Below are positions 22,170 to 35,086 of a stretch of 64,000 nt of DNA, piece after piece (positions within the stretch are counted from its first letter, which is position 1; each line of letters begins with the position of its first letter). Origin of the DNA: Paralithodes platypus (taxonomy: Eukaryota; Arthropoda; Malacostraca; Decapoda; Lithodidae); the NCBI GenBank assembly GCA_032716605.1, contig CM064580.1:31103684-31167683 (forward strand), read 5' to 3'. The position numbers and the translations under genes are program-made. The notes beneath the pieces were generated by a model. The model made no database searches, was not told the origin of the DNA, and worked only from the letters and a program-made list of their open reading frames with translations.

Positions 22170-23442
22170 CTAGATGCCAGAAAGCTTGGGAAGAGCTAGA
22201 GTTGGATAGTTCAGTGCATTTATTATTGATGAAAGAGTGTTTGGCAAGTCGAAGAACAGATTTGGCTTGATTCCGGGCAGAAACATAGGAAGAATGAGAT
22301 TCTTAAGTTTTAAGGCGTCGGTACAGTTTAAATGCATTCTCCTTATTGCGGACAGCAGTAGAACAGGCGTGAGTAAACCAAGTTTTTTTAGCATTAGACT
22401 GAGAGAAAGAGAATGGAATGTATGCTTCCATGCCCGATAGGATTACCTCGGTAATGTGTTCAGCACTCTCCGAGGGTCCTCGGCCATGGAAGCAGAAATC
22501 ATTCCATGGGAAATCAAAGAAGTACTGCCAAAGAGCCTCCCAGTCGGCAGCGCCAAAGTGCCACAAGCGCCGCCGGCTAGGAGGATCGGGTGGCTGTACT
22601 GGAGAGATAGGACAGGTGACAGAGATAAGTTTATGGTCGGAGGAGCCCAAAGGAGAGAAAATATCGACAGTATAAGAAGAAGGGTTAGAAGTTAGAAACA
22701 GGTCAAGAATGTTGGGCCGATCTCCGATGCGATCCGGGATACGGGTGGGTTGCTGAACTAACTGCTCTAGGTAATTTAGGGTAGAAAAGACGTAGGCTTG
22801 TTCACCAGGTGGATCAGTAGTGTGAGAGGAGAGCCATTAGCGGTGGTGAACGTTGAAATCTCCTAAGATGGATATTTCTGAGAAAGGAGAAATGGATAGA
22901 ATGTGTTCCACTGTAGAGTTTAGATAGTCAAAGAATTTGGGAAAGTTGGTAGAGTTAGGGGAAAGATAGACAGCACAGAAATATTTAGTAAGAGAATGAC
23001 AGGAAAGTTTGAGCCATAAAGTTGAGAATTCAGAGGAGTCGAAATCGGGAACACGAGAGCAAGTGAGTTTGTTGTGCACATATGCACAACATCCGCCTTT
23101 GGCTTTGAAACTAGGATAGAGAAAGTAGTAGGATACAGAGAAGGGGTTGCTGGATGTTGCTACAGACACCTGGGTTTCGGTGAGGAAGAGAAGATCAGGT
23201 TTGTAGGAGGAGAGATGGTGCTCAACAGAGTGAAAGTTAGAGGAAAGTCCGCGAATGTTGCAGAAATTAATAGAAAGAGTAACAGGCCGAGGTCCAGGTA
23301 ATTGTGTGGGGTCGTCAGGGGATGGTCGGTCGGGTGAGGGGGCATTTATGGTCCCCCCCCCTGGGGACTCCGAGGCTGGGCTACAATACATAATTTTGTG
23401 TTTTTTTAATTTTGGTGTGGAGGAATGAAGTGTGGTGTGCAT
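22170..23442 (-). pseudogene. L2a copy b APE endonuclease and linker
   Basis: The 201-codon frame at 22,837-23,442 has an N-terminal serine/proline-rich lead. The endonuclease motifs follow: FCNIRGLSSNFHSVEHHL, LLFLTETQVS (catalytic Glu) and ISILGDFNVHH (catalytic Asp). A TAG stop follows the HHR and the domain continues in the frame ending near 22,303 with [11 protein letters not shown] (the SDH catalytic box). A linker rich in aromatic residues follows. APE-type endonucleases nick target DNA to prime reverse transcription. The single stop between the GDFN and SDH motifs would truncate the enzyme. Confidence 0.85.
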
Positions 23443-23577
23443 GTTTAGTATAGTGAAGTGGATAGGAGGAGGAGGTGTTTGTGAGAGCTAGCTGGATTGC
23501 TCTCAGTGTAAATGAGGCACAAAGAAAATCAGTAAGAGAGGCCAAGCAAATGAAACAGGAGTTCCAGCGACTCTTTA

Positions 23578-24138
23578 TCACATGCCTATAACCTCACCTG
23601 GGTCTAGCCCTGATCGATTGGTGCCTACAATCTCCCCAGATGGAACTGTTAAGTGTGCAACCCTAACTAAATCACCAACACAGTGTGGGCTGGAGTTGGG
23701 GTTATCCTCAGGTTGAAGGTCATGGATATTTTTGATTTGATGGATGGCGTTCCTTAACGCACACGCTTTGCAAGACTCTGTGATGCGTTTTGCAGTGACA
23801 TATGGTGATGGTGTCCAATAAACCTGTTGGAATGTTGAGATGATTTTCTGCCGAGTCAGATGGATCCCATTTTCCCTATGTATTGATTGCATAGTGGAGA
23901 ATGCTGCTTGGGGAGTGATCACAATTGTGTCTTCCAAATTGAAGAGATGGTCACCTCGCCTGGTTAGCTGATTGAAAATTTTCCTAGGCATCCAATCTGG
24001 TTTCATTTGTTGCTGATATTGTTGCAACAGGTCTTGCTGGCTGTGGTCCAACGAGCCTTGATGATATTTTTGGAAGGACAGTATGGACTGGTTCGTCTTG
24101 TTGAAATGTAGAACTAGGAGGTGGTAACGGGATGTCAT
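23578..24138 (-). pseudogene. Gypsy integrase zinc-binding region
   Basis: The 186-codon frame contains an HHCC-type arrangement: HRENGIHLTRQK, then VYWTPSPYVTAK and SCKACALRNA. This resembles the integrase N-terminal zinc finger that precedes the catalytic core. The expected DDE core is not seen. Instead a short stretch with HCVGDLVRVAHLTVPSG (a linker to the C-terminal module) follows, and the L2a insertion begins. Upstream, no RT or RNase H motif is found between this frame and the protease. A large internal deletion is the simplest explanation. Confidence 0.65.
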
Positions 24139-24379
24139 TTAATCGATGTGGTAGCAGGCTAGGAGCGGTTAGGCATACCCCATTGACAGGATCTTGGAGG
24201 TGTGGGGTCAACAGGACATCTCCTGTGATTGTGGGGACTAAGGGCACCCAATTTTCATGATGTGGAGGGACGGTGATGGTAGGAGAACTAAGGGTTTGAG
24301 AGATGACCTGAGGGGGAAGGGGGAGGTTTTGTTCATTACGTTGGATTGCAGCAGTGACGGGAGGAGAGATAGGCAAAGG

Positions 24380-24946
24380 GTTTGATTTTAACTGCCTGAT
24401 ATAAGCAAGGGAAATTGGTGTTTTTGGTTTGGTTTGAGAATAGTTCTCAAAGGTTAAAGTTCGGCGACTACAATTTATTGAGGCACCCAAAGCTATTAGA
24501 AGGTCGAGACCTAAATAACCATCGTATATAATCTCTTCGGTATCATGAATCACAAAAGAATGATTCACTCCGTGATTTGGAAGGGGGGTATTCACATACG
24601 GTGGACGAGTTTGACCAAGATTTGGCATAACTTGGATATTCGCACTTACGAGGATAATGGGGGAAGACTTCATTGGTCCAAAAACATTGTGGTGTTTTCG
24701 GTAAAATTGAAGGAACAGGCAAGAACGGGAAGCCCCCGTATCTAGAAGGAGTCGAACTTCCATCCCATTCAGCGTGATTTTCTGGTATATGGGAAGACCA
24801 CCTGAAGATGTCTTATCATGTGCCCCCACCATGGTAAGACTATTTGTTTGGGGGGGCAACCTAAAAATCCAGCAGCTCTTGCTGAATGATTTCAGGCTGA
24901 TATGGGTCAAGTTCTCCTTCATCAATCCCAGCTGTTCCATCTTCAA
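24380..24946 (-). pseudogene. Gypsy aspartic protease and linker
   Basis: This is part of a 320-codon frame (23,984-24,946). The protease has the active-site motif LLLDTGASRS near residues 66-75, followed about 80 residues later by YDGYLGLDLLIALGA, which fits the ILG-type flap-end motif of retroviral-like proteases. Downstream the frame is proline-rich, with LPLPPQVISQT and PVTAAIQRN, then runs out at 23,984 overlapping the integrase frame. The enzyme would process Gag-Pol. RT should follow but is missing. Confidence 0.8.
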
Positions 24947-25749
24947 TCATGGATGAAATCTGACGCGGCTTGATCCAGGGAGTCTGCGCCCACGATTGGA
25001 GTCCTGGTCCTCTTCCTGGTTAGTTCGCTAAAAGATCTCTTCAGCGACCACAGCATGCAAGATCCGGTGCAGGGTTTCCAGTCTGCAGGGCGGACTCTTG
25101 CCCATTCCTCAGCTTTATCAGATATCCTAGGAGCTGCAGGGCTACTAGAGGAAGCTGTACCGGAAGTGGGGTGGGCGGTGACCTTGTTGATCACCGCTAT
25201 TTTGCTGGTGGTGCTTTACTTGGTTTGTTCCCTGGCTTGCCGTAACGCCATGATCCTCCTTATCACCGGAAGATCTGCATCATAGTTTGTACGTTCCACT
25301 ATGGAAAAGTGATCAGTCATGGGATCAGGCAAGATTCTGACCAGTGCTTTAAATATTATCCTTTTCCTCTGGGCGGTGGTTTCGTCCGGGAAAGCAGTTA
25401 AAGCGAGCTGTTGTAGTTGATCAATAGTTTCATCCAAATCCCCTGAGTAGGTTACTTGATGGAATTTTTTATCAGCAATGGTCTGTCCTAGCACAGGATT
25501 AATAGCTGTACGTACATAAGCTTCGAATTGAGCCCAGGTTAAACCAGGCATGTTGTCATGCACGTATCCCGATACTTTTGTTGCATATCTACCAAGCTTA
25601 ACCACAATGGTATGTATCTTGGAATTGTCTTCGTTCCCAAACATAATGTCTAGGATCGATTTGACTATTTCCAGGTAAGTATATACAGTATGTCATAATA
25701 CTCGGGTTTAAATGCCGGGATATCAAGAGACCTAAGAGCTGCTGCCATG
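24943..25749 (-). pseudogene. Gypsy gag
   Basis: Frames at 25,216-25,644 (142 codons) and 24,943-25,194 (83 codons) make up gag. An ATG at 25,749 begins a plausible N-terminus (MAAALRSLDIPAFKPEYYD) in another register. The main frame contains LGRYATKVSGYVHDNMPGLTW, then LDETIDQLQQLALTAFPDETT and DPMTDHFSIVERTNYD. This layout resembles the capsid region of invertebrate Gypsy gag proteins. I see no clear CCHC knuckle. At least two frameshifts separate the pieces. Confidence 0.6.
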
Positions 25750-25844
25750 ATGAATAACGTAAAACCAATTGAATACCAAGAAAACAAAAATGACAGTAAG
25801 AACCCTCGTGCTGATATGCCGTATCAAGACACCGCTGCCGCCAG

Positions 25845-28506
25845 TGTTATGTCGGGTTATATGATTTATAACTTGTGATAGTCTTAATAACGATCCAAGT
25901 ATGGACTGATAAACCTTGATAAAGCTTGACAGGGTCAAATCTAGCACGTTCTTAATCACACATAATAGGTATTCAATTAGGATAATACAGAACTCAATAA
26001 CAACACAGATATAGATACATAGATGGGTTTTATTAAATGAGTGGTCTAGCTAGAGGAGCCGTAGACTATCTTCATGTAATGAGTAAATAGTGGCAAGGTA
26101 AAAATATAATTTGATATATTCAGATGGTCTCTGATTCAATGTAATGTATAGACAACAATGCACTGACAATATAATGTTAGTGAATTGGTGCTCGAAATCA
26201 GAGAATGGTATAAACAACTTGTGGTTAAATATAAGGTAATAACCTGTAGCAACTAAAAGATATAAAACATATAATAATATCAACCCTCAACAAAATAATC
26301 AATTGGGGTCGAGTGTCTTCCGTGAAAGAAGTAATGCAGTTGGTCAAATATGAATAATCTCAAATGGAGAGCTGGGAGAATTGAGTGTGAAACAAACACG
26401 CCGGTATATGGAGTGAGTCACACGGTAAAAAGGGGGTGCGCCAGATGTGTAGGCGCGTATCCTAAAGTGACCTTCCAACTTAAGGTAAACAGGTCAGGTC
26501 ACTAGCTGGACTGCGGTGTTGAGAATTTAAATTATAGTGAATGCAACTACGAGCTGAGTCTCAAAATTAGTTCGAGATAACTGGTGGCAGATGAATAAAC
26601 AATTTAATTTACACAATATTAGGCTCGCAGAGTAGTAAACTATGAGTGATTATTTTATCTCTTAAATTCACGTTAAGCGATCGTATGTAATAATAACAAA
26701 TCGAGTTTAGGAATTCAGATATAAATGTGATGAATAATTATGGAGTCAGGAATATACTGAATAAATCACTACAAAGTGATATAGAGCCTGACTAAATTGA
26801 ATAAACAAAGTTAATCAAGAATGGCTCTGAGAATGCTGTTGTAATTGAAAGCGTAATGGAAGAATAACGGATCTATTAATAAATCAGAAGAACTGGGCGC
26901 ATACGACGAAGTTATGCTAAATAATACTTACAGCAGTATTAATAGAAGTGCTGAACGAGTTAACAGAGACTTTAAATTACATACACTAATATACAAAGTG
27001 TAAGAAAATTATGTTGAACTATGTAATTGAAACTATGCAATGCTGGAATTCCTGAGCATGAAGAATCAAAATTACTTACATCGGTAATCACATGAACGGT
27101 AATACGAGTTCATAAAATAATTATAAAAGTGGTTATATCACTGAGTTTAAGATGGGAGAGGGGGAAGTAAATTAATTCTCACAGGAGGAAGTACAGTCGT
27201 TATGAAAATGAGCGTAGGTTCTAGGTAATAATGTTTGCAGAAGGAAATGAGTTCACGAAATACACTGCGACTTTAACTCACATAATACAACACAGAATAC
27301 ATACATACGGAAAATCTGTGAACGTGGGGCAAGGTAACTGATTGAATATAATTATATAATGTATGTGTAAGATTGTTATGGCAAGATAATCAATGAGTAG
27401 GTTTAGTATTTAGTCACAACGGTACCACGAGTGGTAGATTAGGTTCTGAAGGATTAACACTTATGAAAACTGAATGATCTTGGGCACAGATCACAGCCTA
27501 TCTTAACACAGCACGGTTCACATATTTTACCTTATTATCTCCACAACAATAACACAATGTAAGATACACAGGGACACTTAGGGTATTTGGAGGGTAGGGG
27601 TCGAGAGTACTAGTCTGGCCAACGTTGAGCGTGGGCCCGGGGAGCAGCACTTCAGGGGTGTACGGCATTGCTCGAGCAGTTGTCCAGGGGTCCAGACTTC
27701 AGCTAGGCAGGGCATCCACAGGTAAGACTTCAGGAATACCTCAGGCAGGTACTCTCCGGGTTGGTAGGGGCAGGCTGGGGCAAGCCAACACTTTTAATTA
27801 GCACTCTGAGCCCGAAGGTTTTAGAATAGTATTGAGGTGTGATTGCATACTCCTCTCTAATTGTCTAGAGGTACTATGCGGCATTATATTTGACTCTTGT
27901 TTCTCAGGTCTCGAAGTCACAAGGTTATGGGGAAAATGGTTGTGTGGTTATTGTTAGGTAAATACTTAGCTTAGACTTGGAAGTTTGGTATTGACATAAT
28001 GGTATACTTCCAAGGTATAATAATAACTACTTAACTATTGTTTACTTAGCCTAATGATAGAGAAATCTCTCATAAACATGGATAGGCCTTTATACCTGGT
28101 TTAATATTAATGATCTTATATCTTGCTTGGTAGGTATAGTATAGTTACATGGAGGTTCTGGCATCTGCGTCTCCGTCATATTCTAGACTGTCCTTCACAT
28201 CCATTTATTCCGGTAGGCCTCGGGACGTTCATGTTTAATTAGCATAAACATATTCTCATTGTAGTTTACGTCCGGGTAGAGGGGAAATGCTAGGTGTTGG
28301 ATCGTCGACTTCATTTGAAAGGCGGAAGGTGATTGGTGAGTACAGGTGTGTGGTGATTGGTCCATACCTGCAGCTTAGAACATGGGGTAATTTAGGGTTT
28401 ATCAGGGTTGACTCTGCTATTCTGCTTCTTCTTAGGTTGTTGTAACTGGAGACTGGCTATCCTACACTTGGCTCCTTCAGGGTTTGCTTTGAGGCCCGTC
28501 ATTTCA
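25845..28506 (-). repeat. 5' LTR of Gypsy element
   Basis: The 2,662-bp LTR lacks the 420-bp poly(A) insertion found in its partner, which makes it the empty-site reference. On the coding strand it begins TGAAATGACGGG and ends ACCCGACATAACA. LTRs this long are uncommon among Gypsy elements. The ORF called at 28,408-28,671 straddles the LTR end and is a chance frame. Confidence 0.9.
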
Positions 28507-28511
28507 ATAGG
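28507..28511. repeat. Target-site duplication of Gypsy element (right)
   Basis: ATAGG matches the duplication at 15,770-15,774. Confidence 0.85.
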
Positions 28512-28998
28512 TTTGAGTCCCAAAGGGAAGAAGGAAAACTTAATATTCAGTAGTGGCCCCGGAATCATTGACGATGCGCCTTACAATGGTAATGGCCAAT
28601 CTTGGAACTCTAGGCTCGCCGTTCAAACGCCCCGCCTAGGAGAGACAAATACGATTGCTACACATTGTTAGTGAAGTGCTCTTAAATATAACAAAACCAC
28701 TCACGGACTCGTCCTTATGATGTGGGAACCACGACTAGAAAAAAACAGTAAAAAATAAAAATATTAAAAGCATTAAACATGATCCAGCATAATACGCTTC
28801 TCAGGCATCTGCTGTTTATTCTGAGCGTCACCCAGTTCTTATCTGGGCGCATATCTCCTCCACTGATATATCAAGATTCTTACTTAATACAACAGATGAA
28901 TGGGAAGGGGATGGAGGGAGGGCAGGAATCGTCAATGATTCCGGGGCCACTACTAAATAAAAGGTTTTCCTTCTTCTCTTCGGGACTCAAACCTATAA
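28507..28998. repeat. Inverted-repeat-bounded 0.5-kb segment
   Basis: The left arm (28,507-28,572, starting ATAGGTTTGAGTCCC) and the right arm (about 28,934-28,998, ending GGGACTCAAACCTAT) are inverted copies over about 65 bp with few mismatches. They share GGAAAAC and AGTAGTGGCCCCGGAATC. A third, direct copy of the inner part (TTAGTGGCCCCTTCATCATTGATGATGC) lies just outside at 29,006-29,034. The segment may be a foldback or TIR element. No ORF is supported and the superfamily is unknown. Confidence 0.6.
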
Positions 28999-29159
28999 TT
29001 TATTAGTGGCCCCTTCATCATTGATGATGCACCTGATGTCACAAGTCTGGAGGGGGACATTCATCGAGAATATTAGAACCACTAACAAATTACTAAGGTC
29101 AAGCAAAACACACAAAATGAGATAATTTGTTTAATAGGAAAAATAAGAAAGGTTTACAA

Positions 29160-29710
29160 GCGGCGTTTATTAATGCCCCTTTCCCACATGTGCGATTTCT
29201 TACGATTTTCACCGGCGACACCCATATTCGTGACATGTCGGACAACAAACGTATACCCTCGCATAATAATCGTATGCTTCGGCCAGCCTCGCGTGGACCC
29301 TCGCGGGTCGTCGCAAATGTTCGGTTTGTTCAAAATTTGGGACGAGGACTCACGAGGGTTCATTGCCCTCGCAAGCATTGTCGAACATTGCAGAATGATC
29401 CGAGAGGCCCTCGGGGATCATCGACGACATCGGCGAGACATCGCGGAGGGTTTCTCACAAAAAAAAACTTTGCAACGCTGCATGGCAGCTCGCCGATGCT
29501 CTCAGATGGTCTGAGAACATCGACGATGCACAAGAGTCATCGGCGGTTTCCTCGTCAATTAGTCGTCGACGTGCGCACAAGGACTCGCCGAGAGTATACC
29601 CGCCAGGCGTATGCTCCGCACGAGGCATGCGAAGGGCCTTGCAACGTCGCGGAATGCTCAAGACACACCTGCCGAGGCCAAAGAGCACCTTCGGTGAGGT
29701 GGGTAAAAAA
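29160..29710. repeat. CpG-dense segment with CCCACATGTGCGA end
   Basis: The segment is rich in CGACGA, TCGTCG and ATCGGCG words, unlike its AT-rich surroundings. Its left end, with GCCCCTTTCCCACATGTGCGA, recurs in reverse at about 38,020-38,042, where a similar CGACGTCG-rich stretch lies. The 197-codon open frame at 29,127-29,720 is arginine- and histidine-rich with no motif and is explained by base composition. I interpret the segment as a non-autonomous DNA element or its end; this is inference. Confidence 0.45.
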
Positions 29711-29924
29711 AAATGATTAGGCCTATAGTGAACCTGTCAACCCTTTTTTCTATGCACCTCTCGTGGGGGGTTCACCTGTTTTGTTTTCTTCTCTTTCTCT
29801 CCTTTTCTCTCTTTCTCTGGTTTGTATCCATTCAACCCCATTCAGCCAACTGGTTTAAGATGTTTATCCCCATCCAAGTATCGATATCTTCCTGGCAAGC
29901 GATAGCAAACCAGCATTATATCCC

Positions 29925-30075
29925 CCTGAGTGCCAGGTCCGTATATATACGGTCTAGGGTCTTGTCACGGCCAGTGCCAGGTCCGTATATATACGGACTC
30001 GCCGAAACAAAATTGTAGCAGCGAAACGACTGTACCTATGGCTTTCATATTTCTACCACATGTACAGTTGTGGAC
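29925..30075 (+). repeat. CTGAGTGCCAG-type element end with palindromic doublet
   Basis: Two direct copies of GTGCCAGGTCCGTATATATACGG (starting about 29,930 and 29,974) each contain the perfect 14-bp palindrome CCGTATATATACGG. The order CTGAGTGCCAG then GTCACGGCCAGTGCCAG is also found, reversed, at 54,610-54,673. A motif with CGAAACGACTG and CTATGGCTTTCATATTTC (30,018-30,060) recurs at 54,066-54,095 and, degenerate, at 54,200. This suggests one dispersed DNA-element family at both places. Confidence 0.5.
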
Positions 30076-30229
30076 AGATGAAACAGATACAGCCTTGGTC
30101 TGTCCAAGACCTTAATAGAGGGCAGCACAATTAGTGCCTATACATGATCTGGTAACAGTGATGGTGTGGGGGTAGTAGGTGAATGTATAGAGTGGAGGGA
30201 GGGAGGCGAGAGAGGGGGAAGGAGGGTAC

Positions 30230-30410
30230 AGGAGTGGGAGGGGTAACCAGCGGGAGGTCGGGGTGGAGGGAAGTGGGTGACCAAATACTTTACTGTGAAA
30301 GAATAATTAATTTTGTGTTTTGAACAATATGTGAGATTATGATTGCGAAATATTGGAGTCGTAAAGTGTGTAGCATAATAAACGCGCTACAGACTGCTAA
30401 CCTGCTATTG
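30230..30410 (+). repeat. Dispersed repeat R2, copy 1
   Basis: The landmarks GTGGGAGGGGTAACCAGCG, GGAAGTGGGTGACCAAATACTT and GTGTGTAGCATAATAAACGCGC occur here. All recur in reverse orientation at 37,730-37,820 and 36,205-36,236. Both copies run into a CT/TA compound microsatellite at the same end, so the microsatellite seems to belong to the repeat. Confidence 0.7.
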
Positions 30411-30414
30411 CTCT

Positions 30415-32551
<2,137 letters not shown>

Positions 32552-32967
32552 TATGTGAGTTAGTGAAACAAAAGGCAGAACTGTCTGTGACAAATTCCTT
32601 CCCCATAGTTGAAAGAGTGACAGGGCCAAAATCAAGGAATGTTCGAGCCAAAATACCAAGATACACGGAGTTTAAAGTAATTAAAGTCATAGGATGAGGG
32701 GAAAATGGATTCAGGGTAGAGCGTTCCAGAGCTCAGCTGTTGAATAGGGGAAAGATTGGGAATATCGTTTCACACTTGGGTTGGAGAGTTGCAAAGAGTA
32801 GGGGTGGAATTGTATTGGAAGACAGAGTCTACGTACTCTTCGTAAAGGAGGTGGTATACATTGAGAGAGGGTGAGGAACACTGATTATTGTAAAATCAGT
32901 AGAATAGCGAGAGAGATGCAACTTTGCGGCGAAGAGAGAGAGATCGCAGAGAGTCAGGGAGTGGACA

Positions 32968-34413
32968 TCAGTTAATGAGACAAAAGGTTTTCTTTTCTAC
33001 TTTGTCAAGAAATGCTGTGTGAGAGGATCTTCCCCACACATGTGAACAATACTCAATACATGGACGCACAGTGCCTCTGTACAGAACAAGAAGCTGTGTC
33101 GGGGTAAAGAACCCCCGGAGACGATTGAGCATACCCAGCTTCTGGAAAGCTGTTTTAGCAAAGGTGGTAATATGATCTTTCCAAGTGAGATTAGGAGAAA
33201 AGGAGACACCGAGAATACTGAGAGAAGATGGAGGGTTGATTTGTATATTGTTGAAGTATAAGGGAAAGTCCTGTGGGAGTTCTTGATGGGTAGATAAATG
33301 GAGAAATGGGTTTTGGAAGCACCAAAAGCAACAATATATTTTCTGCCCCAAATGGGAATTGTTGATAGGTCAGAAGATATGACTTCGTCACGTGACTTTT
33401 TGAGAGATTGCTTGCTGGGGGGTTCTGAAAAACTAGTTGAATAGTGTAAGGTAGAGTCATCAGCATATGAATGAATAGCTGATAGTTGATTGGTTGAGGA
33501 AGTGAAAGATGGCCGTCCACAACTGCAGCCATGGAACGGCCAGGAAGGGAAATAGAGATAAAAGCACAATTTGAGGGACAAAAACTAAAGGTGGGTAGTT
33601 TAGAAGTTAGAGATTTGTGCCAGACTCTATTAAAGGACTTATAGATATGTCTAGCACAATAGAAAAGCTTTCACCGAAATCATGAAAGGAGGGTGACCAA
33701 AAGTTAGTAAGATATGAAAGAAGATCACCAGTAGAGCGACCCCTAAGGAAGCCATACTGGCGATCTGAAAGTAGTATATATGGGCAGAGAGATGCTTAAG
33801 ATATTTCGAAGTAAGAATAGTTTCCAAAAAATTTGGAGATGCAAGAAATGAGAGCAATTGGACGATAGAGGGTTGAGAGCGATCATCCCTTCTTTGGGAT
33901 AGGTTGAATGAGAGCAAACTTACAGCAAGAAGGAAAGACATTAGAGGAGAGACAGAGACGAAAGAGTTTGCCTAGGCAGGGAGTCAGCACGGAAGCAAAT
34001 TTTTGTTTAGTACAACAGGAGGAACACCATCACGCCTTCTTAGTATTAAGCCCAGAGAGGGTAGAGAGCAAATATTTAAAAGAGATTACGATATTAGGTA
34101 TAAGTATGAGAGAGGGGGTTGGAGGGGGAGGAATAACACCGGAATCATCCAAGGTGGAGTTTTTAGCGAAAGTTTGGGTGAAGAGTTTAGCTTTGTCAGA
34201 GGAAGAAGTGACGGTAGTGCCATCAGAGTGGAAAAAGGGAGGGAAAGACGAAGAAGAACAATTGGTGGAGAGGTTTTTGGCTAGATACCAGAAAGCTTGG
34301 GAAGAGCTTAGAGTTGGATAGTTCAAAGAGAGGTAAACTGACCAAGATTCGAACCCATTCACTGCAGGTATATTTGGAAGAGCTGGGCACCATAACCACT
34401 CGGCCATGAGCAT
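32968..34413 (-). pseudogene. L2a copy c RT and C-terminal region
   Basis: Several overlapping frames (34,030-34,413; 33,651-33,941; 33,191-33,581; 32,968-33,351) carry parts of one protein. Visible motifs are LDDSGVIPP, FNLSQRRDDRS (from frame-shifted PVPKKGDRS), HSYADDSTLHYSTSFSEPPS, NPPSSLSILGVSFSPNLTWKDHI, and TPTQLLVLYRGTVRPCIEYCSHVWG. The frames change about every 300 bp, so no enzyme can be made. A plus-strand ORF of 137 codons at 33,908-34,321 is the shadow of the linker region. Confidence 0.8.
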
Positions 34414-34535
34414 ATGGCTGAGTGCTTATGGTGCCCAGCCCTTCCAAATATACCTGGAGTGAGTGGGGTCGAATCCTGGTCAAGATACCTCTCTCCCAGC
34501 CTGTCCGACATTATCATTGGATATTGGATAGTTCA
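34314..34535. mobile_element. Foldback SINE with tRNA-like arms and 12-bp target duplication
   Basis: The insert (34,326-34,523) is flanked by TTGGATAGTTCA at 34,314-34,325 and at 34,524-34,535. The L2a copy b has this sequence once (about 22,201-22,216), which gives the empty site. The insert is an inverted repeat of two arms of about 80 bp centred near 34,410. Each arm, read outward, carries TGGCYGAGTGSTTATGG (box A-like) and GGTTCGAATC or GGGTCGAATC (box B-like), as in a serine or leucine tRNA. A short direct tail follows (34,490-34,523). This is a tRNA-derived SINE in foldback form, not a tRNA gene. Confidence 0.8.
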
Positions 34536-35086
34536 GTGCATTTAATATAGAATCGATGAAAGAGTCTTTGGTGAGTCAAAGAACAGATTTGACTTGATTC
34601 TGGGCAGAAACATAAGTAGAATAAGAATCTTGAGTTTGATGGTGTCGGTACTGTTTGAATGCTTCATCCTTATTGCGGACAGAAGTTGAACAAGCGTGAG
34701 TAAATCAATTTGTTTTTACATTAGTCTGAGGGAAAGAAAATGGATGTATGTTTCCATGCCCGAGAGGATTACCTCGGTAATGAGTTCAGCACTCTCCGAG
34801 GGTCCCCGGCAACGGAAGAAAAAGTCATTCCATGGGAAATCAAAGAAGTACTACTGGAGAGCCTCCCAGTCGTCAGTGCCAAAGTGCTACAAGTGCCACC
34901 GGCTGGCTAGTTCGGCTGGAGAGATAGGACAGGTAAGAGGAGCCCAAATGAGGGAAAAGATCGACAGTATAAGAAGAAGTAAGGTTAGTCAGTGGAATGA
35001 GAGAAGAGCAATTGGTGGTGGTGAGGGTTAAAATCTCCTAAGATGGTGATTTCTGAGACAGGAGAGATGGCTAGGATGTGTTCCAG

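Larger units (their letters stand above)
20335..23590 (-). mobile_element. L2a LINE copy b, near full length
   Basis: The copy starts with a 5' leader (about 23,590-23,440). It continues through an APE-type endonuclease, linker, RT and C-terminal domain, and ends in an A-rich tail (T-rich on plus, 20,331-20,351). It lies inside the Gypsy integrase. Only a handful of stops and frameshifts separate four long frames. The 3' UTR begins just below 20,434. It is the best copy of the L2a family in the window. I see no separate ORF1 upstream of the endonuclease. Confidence 0.88.
15775..28506 (-). mobile_element. Gypsy-type LTR retrotransposon with 2.66-kb LTRs
   Basis: Two long direct repeats bound the element: 15,775-18,887 and 25,845-28,506. 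Both start TGTTATGTC on the plus strand and end TCATTTCA, so on the coding (minus) strand each LTR begins TG and ends CA. Flanking ATAGG duplications show a single integration event. The coding order on the minus strand is gag, aspartic protease, integrase zinc region, [L2a LINE insertion], integrase C-terminal GPF-like region, proline-rich ORF. RT and RNase H are absent. A primer-binding-like TGGCGGCAGCGGTG follows the 5' LTR on the minus strand (25,844 downward), though I cannot name its tRNA. I see no clear polypurine tract before the 3' LTR. Confidence 0.88.

Noticed and set aside
29127..29720. 197-codon Arg/His-rich protein gene
   Set aside because: Composition follows from the CGA/TCG-rich DNA, no motif is seen, and other frames are open too.
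34326..34523. Functional tRNA genes
   Set aside because: Box A- and B-like motifs are present, but both arms are parts of one inverted-repeat insertion with target duplication and do not form a complete tRNA with acceptor stem.
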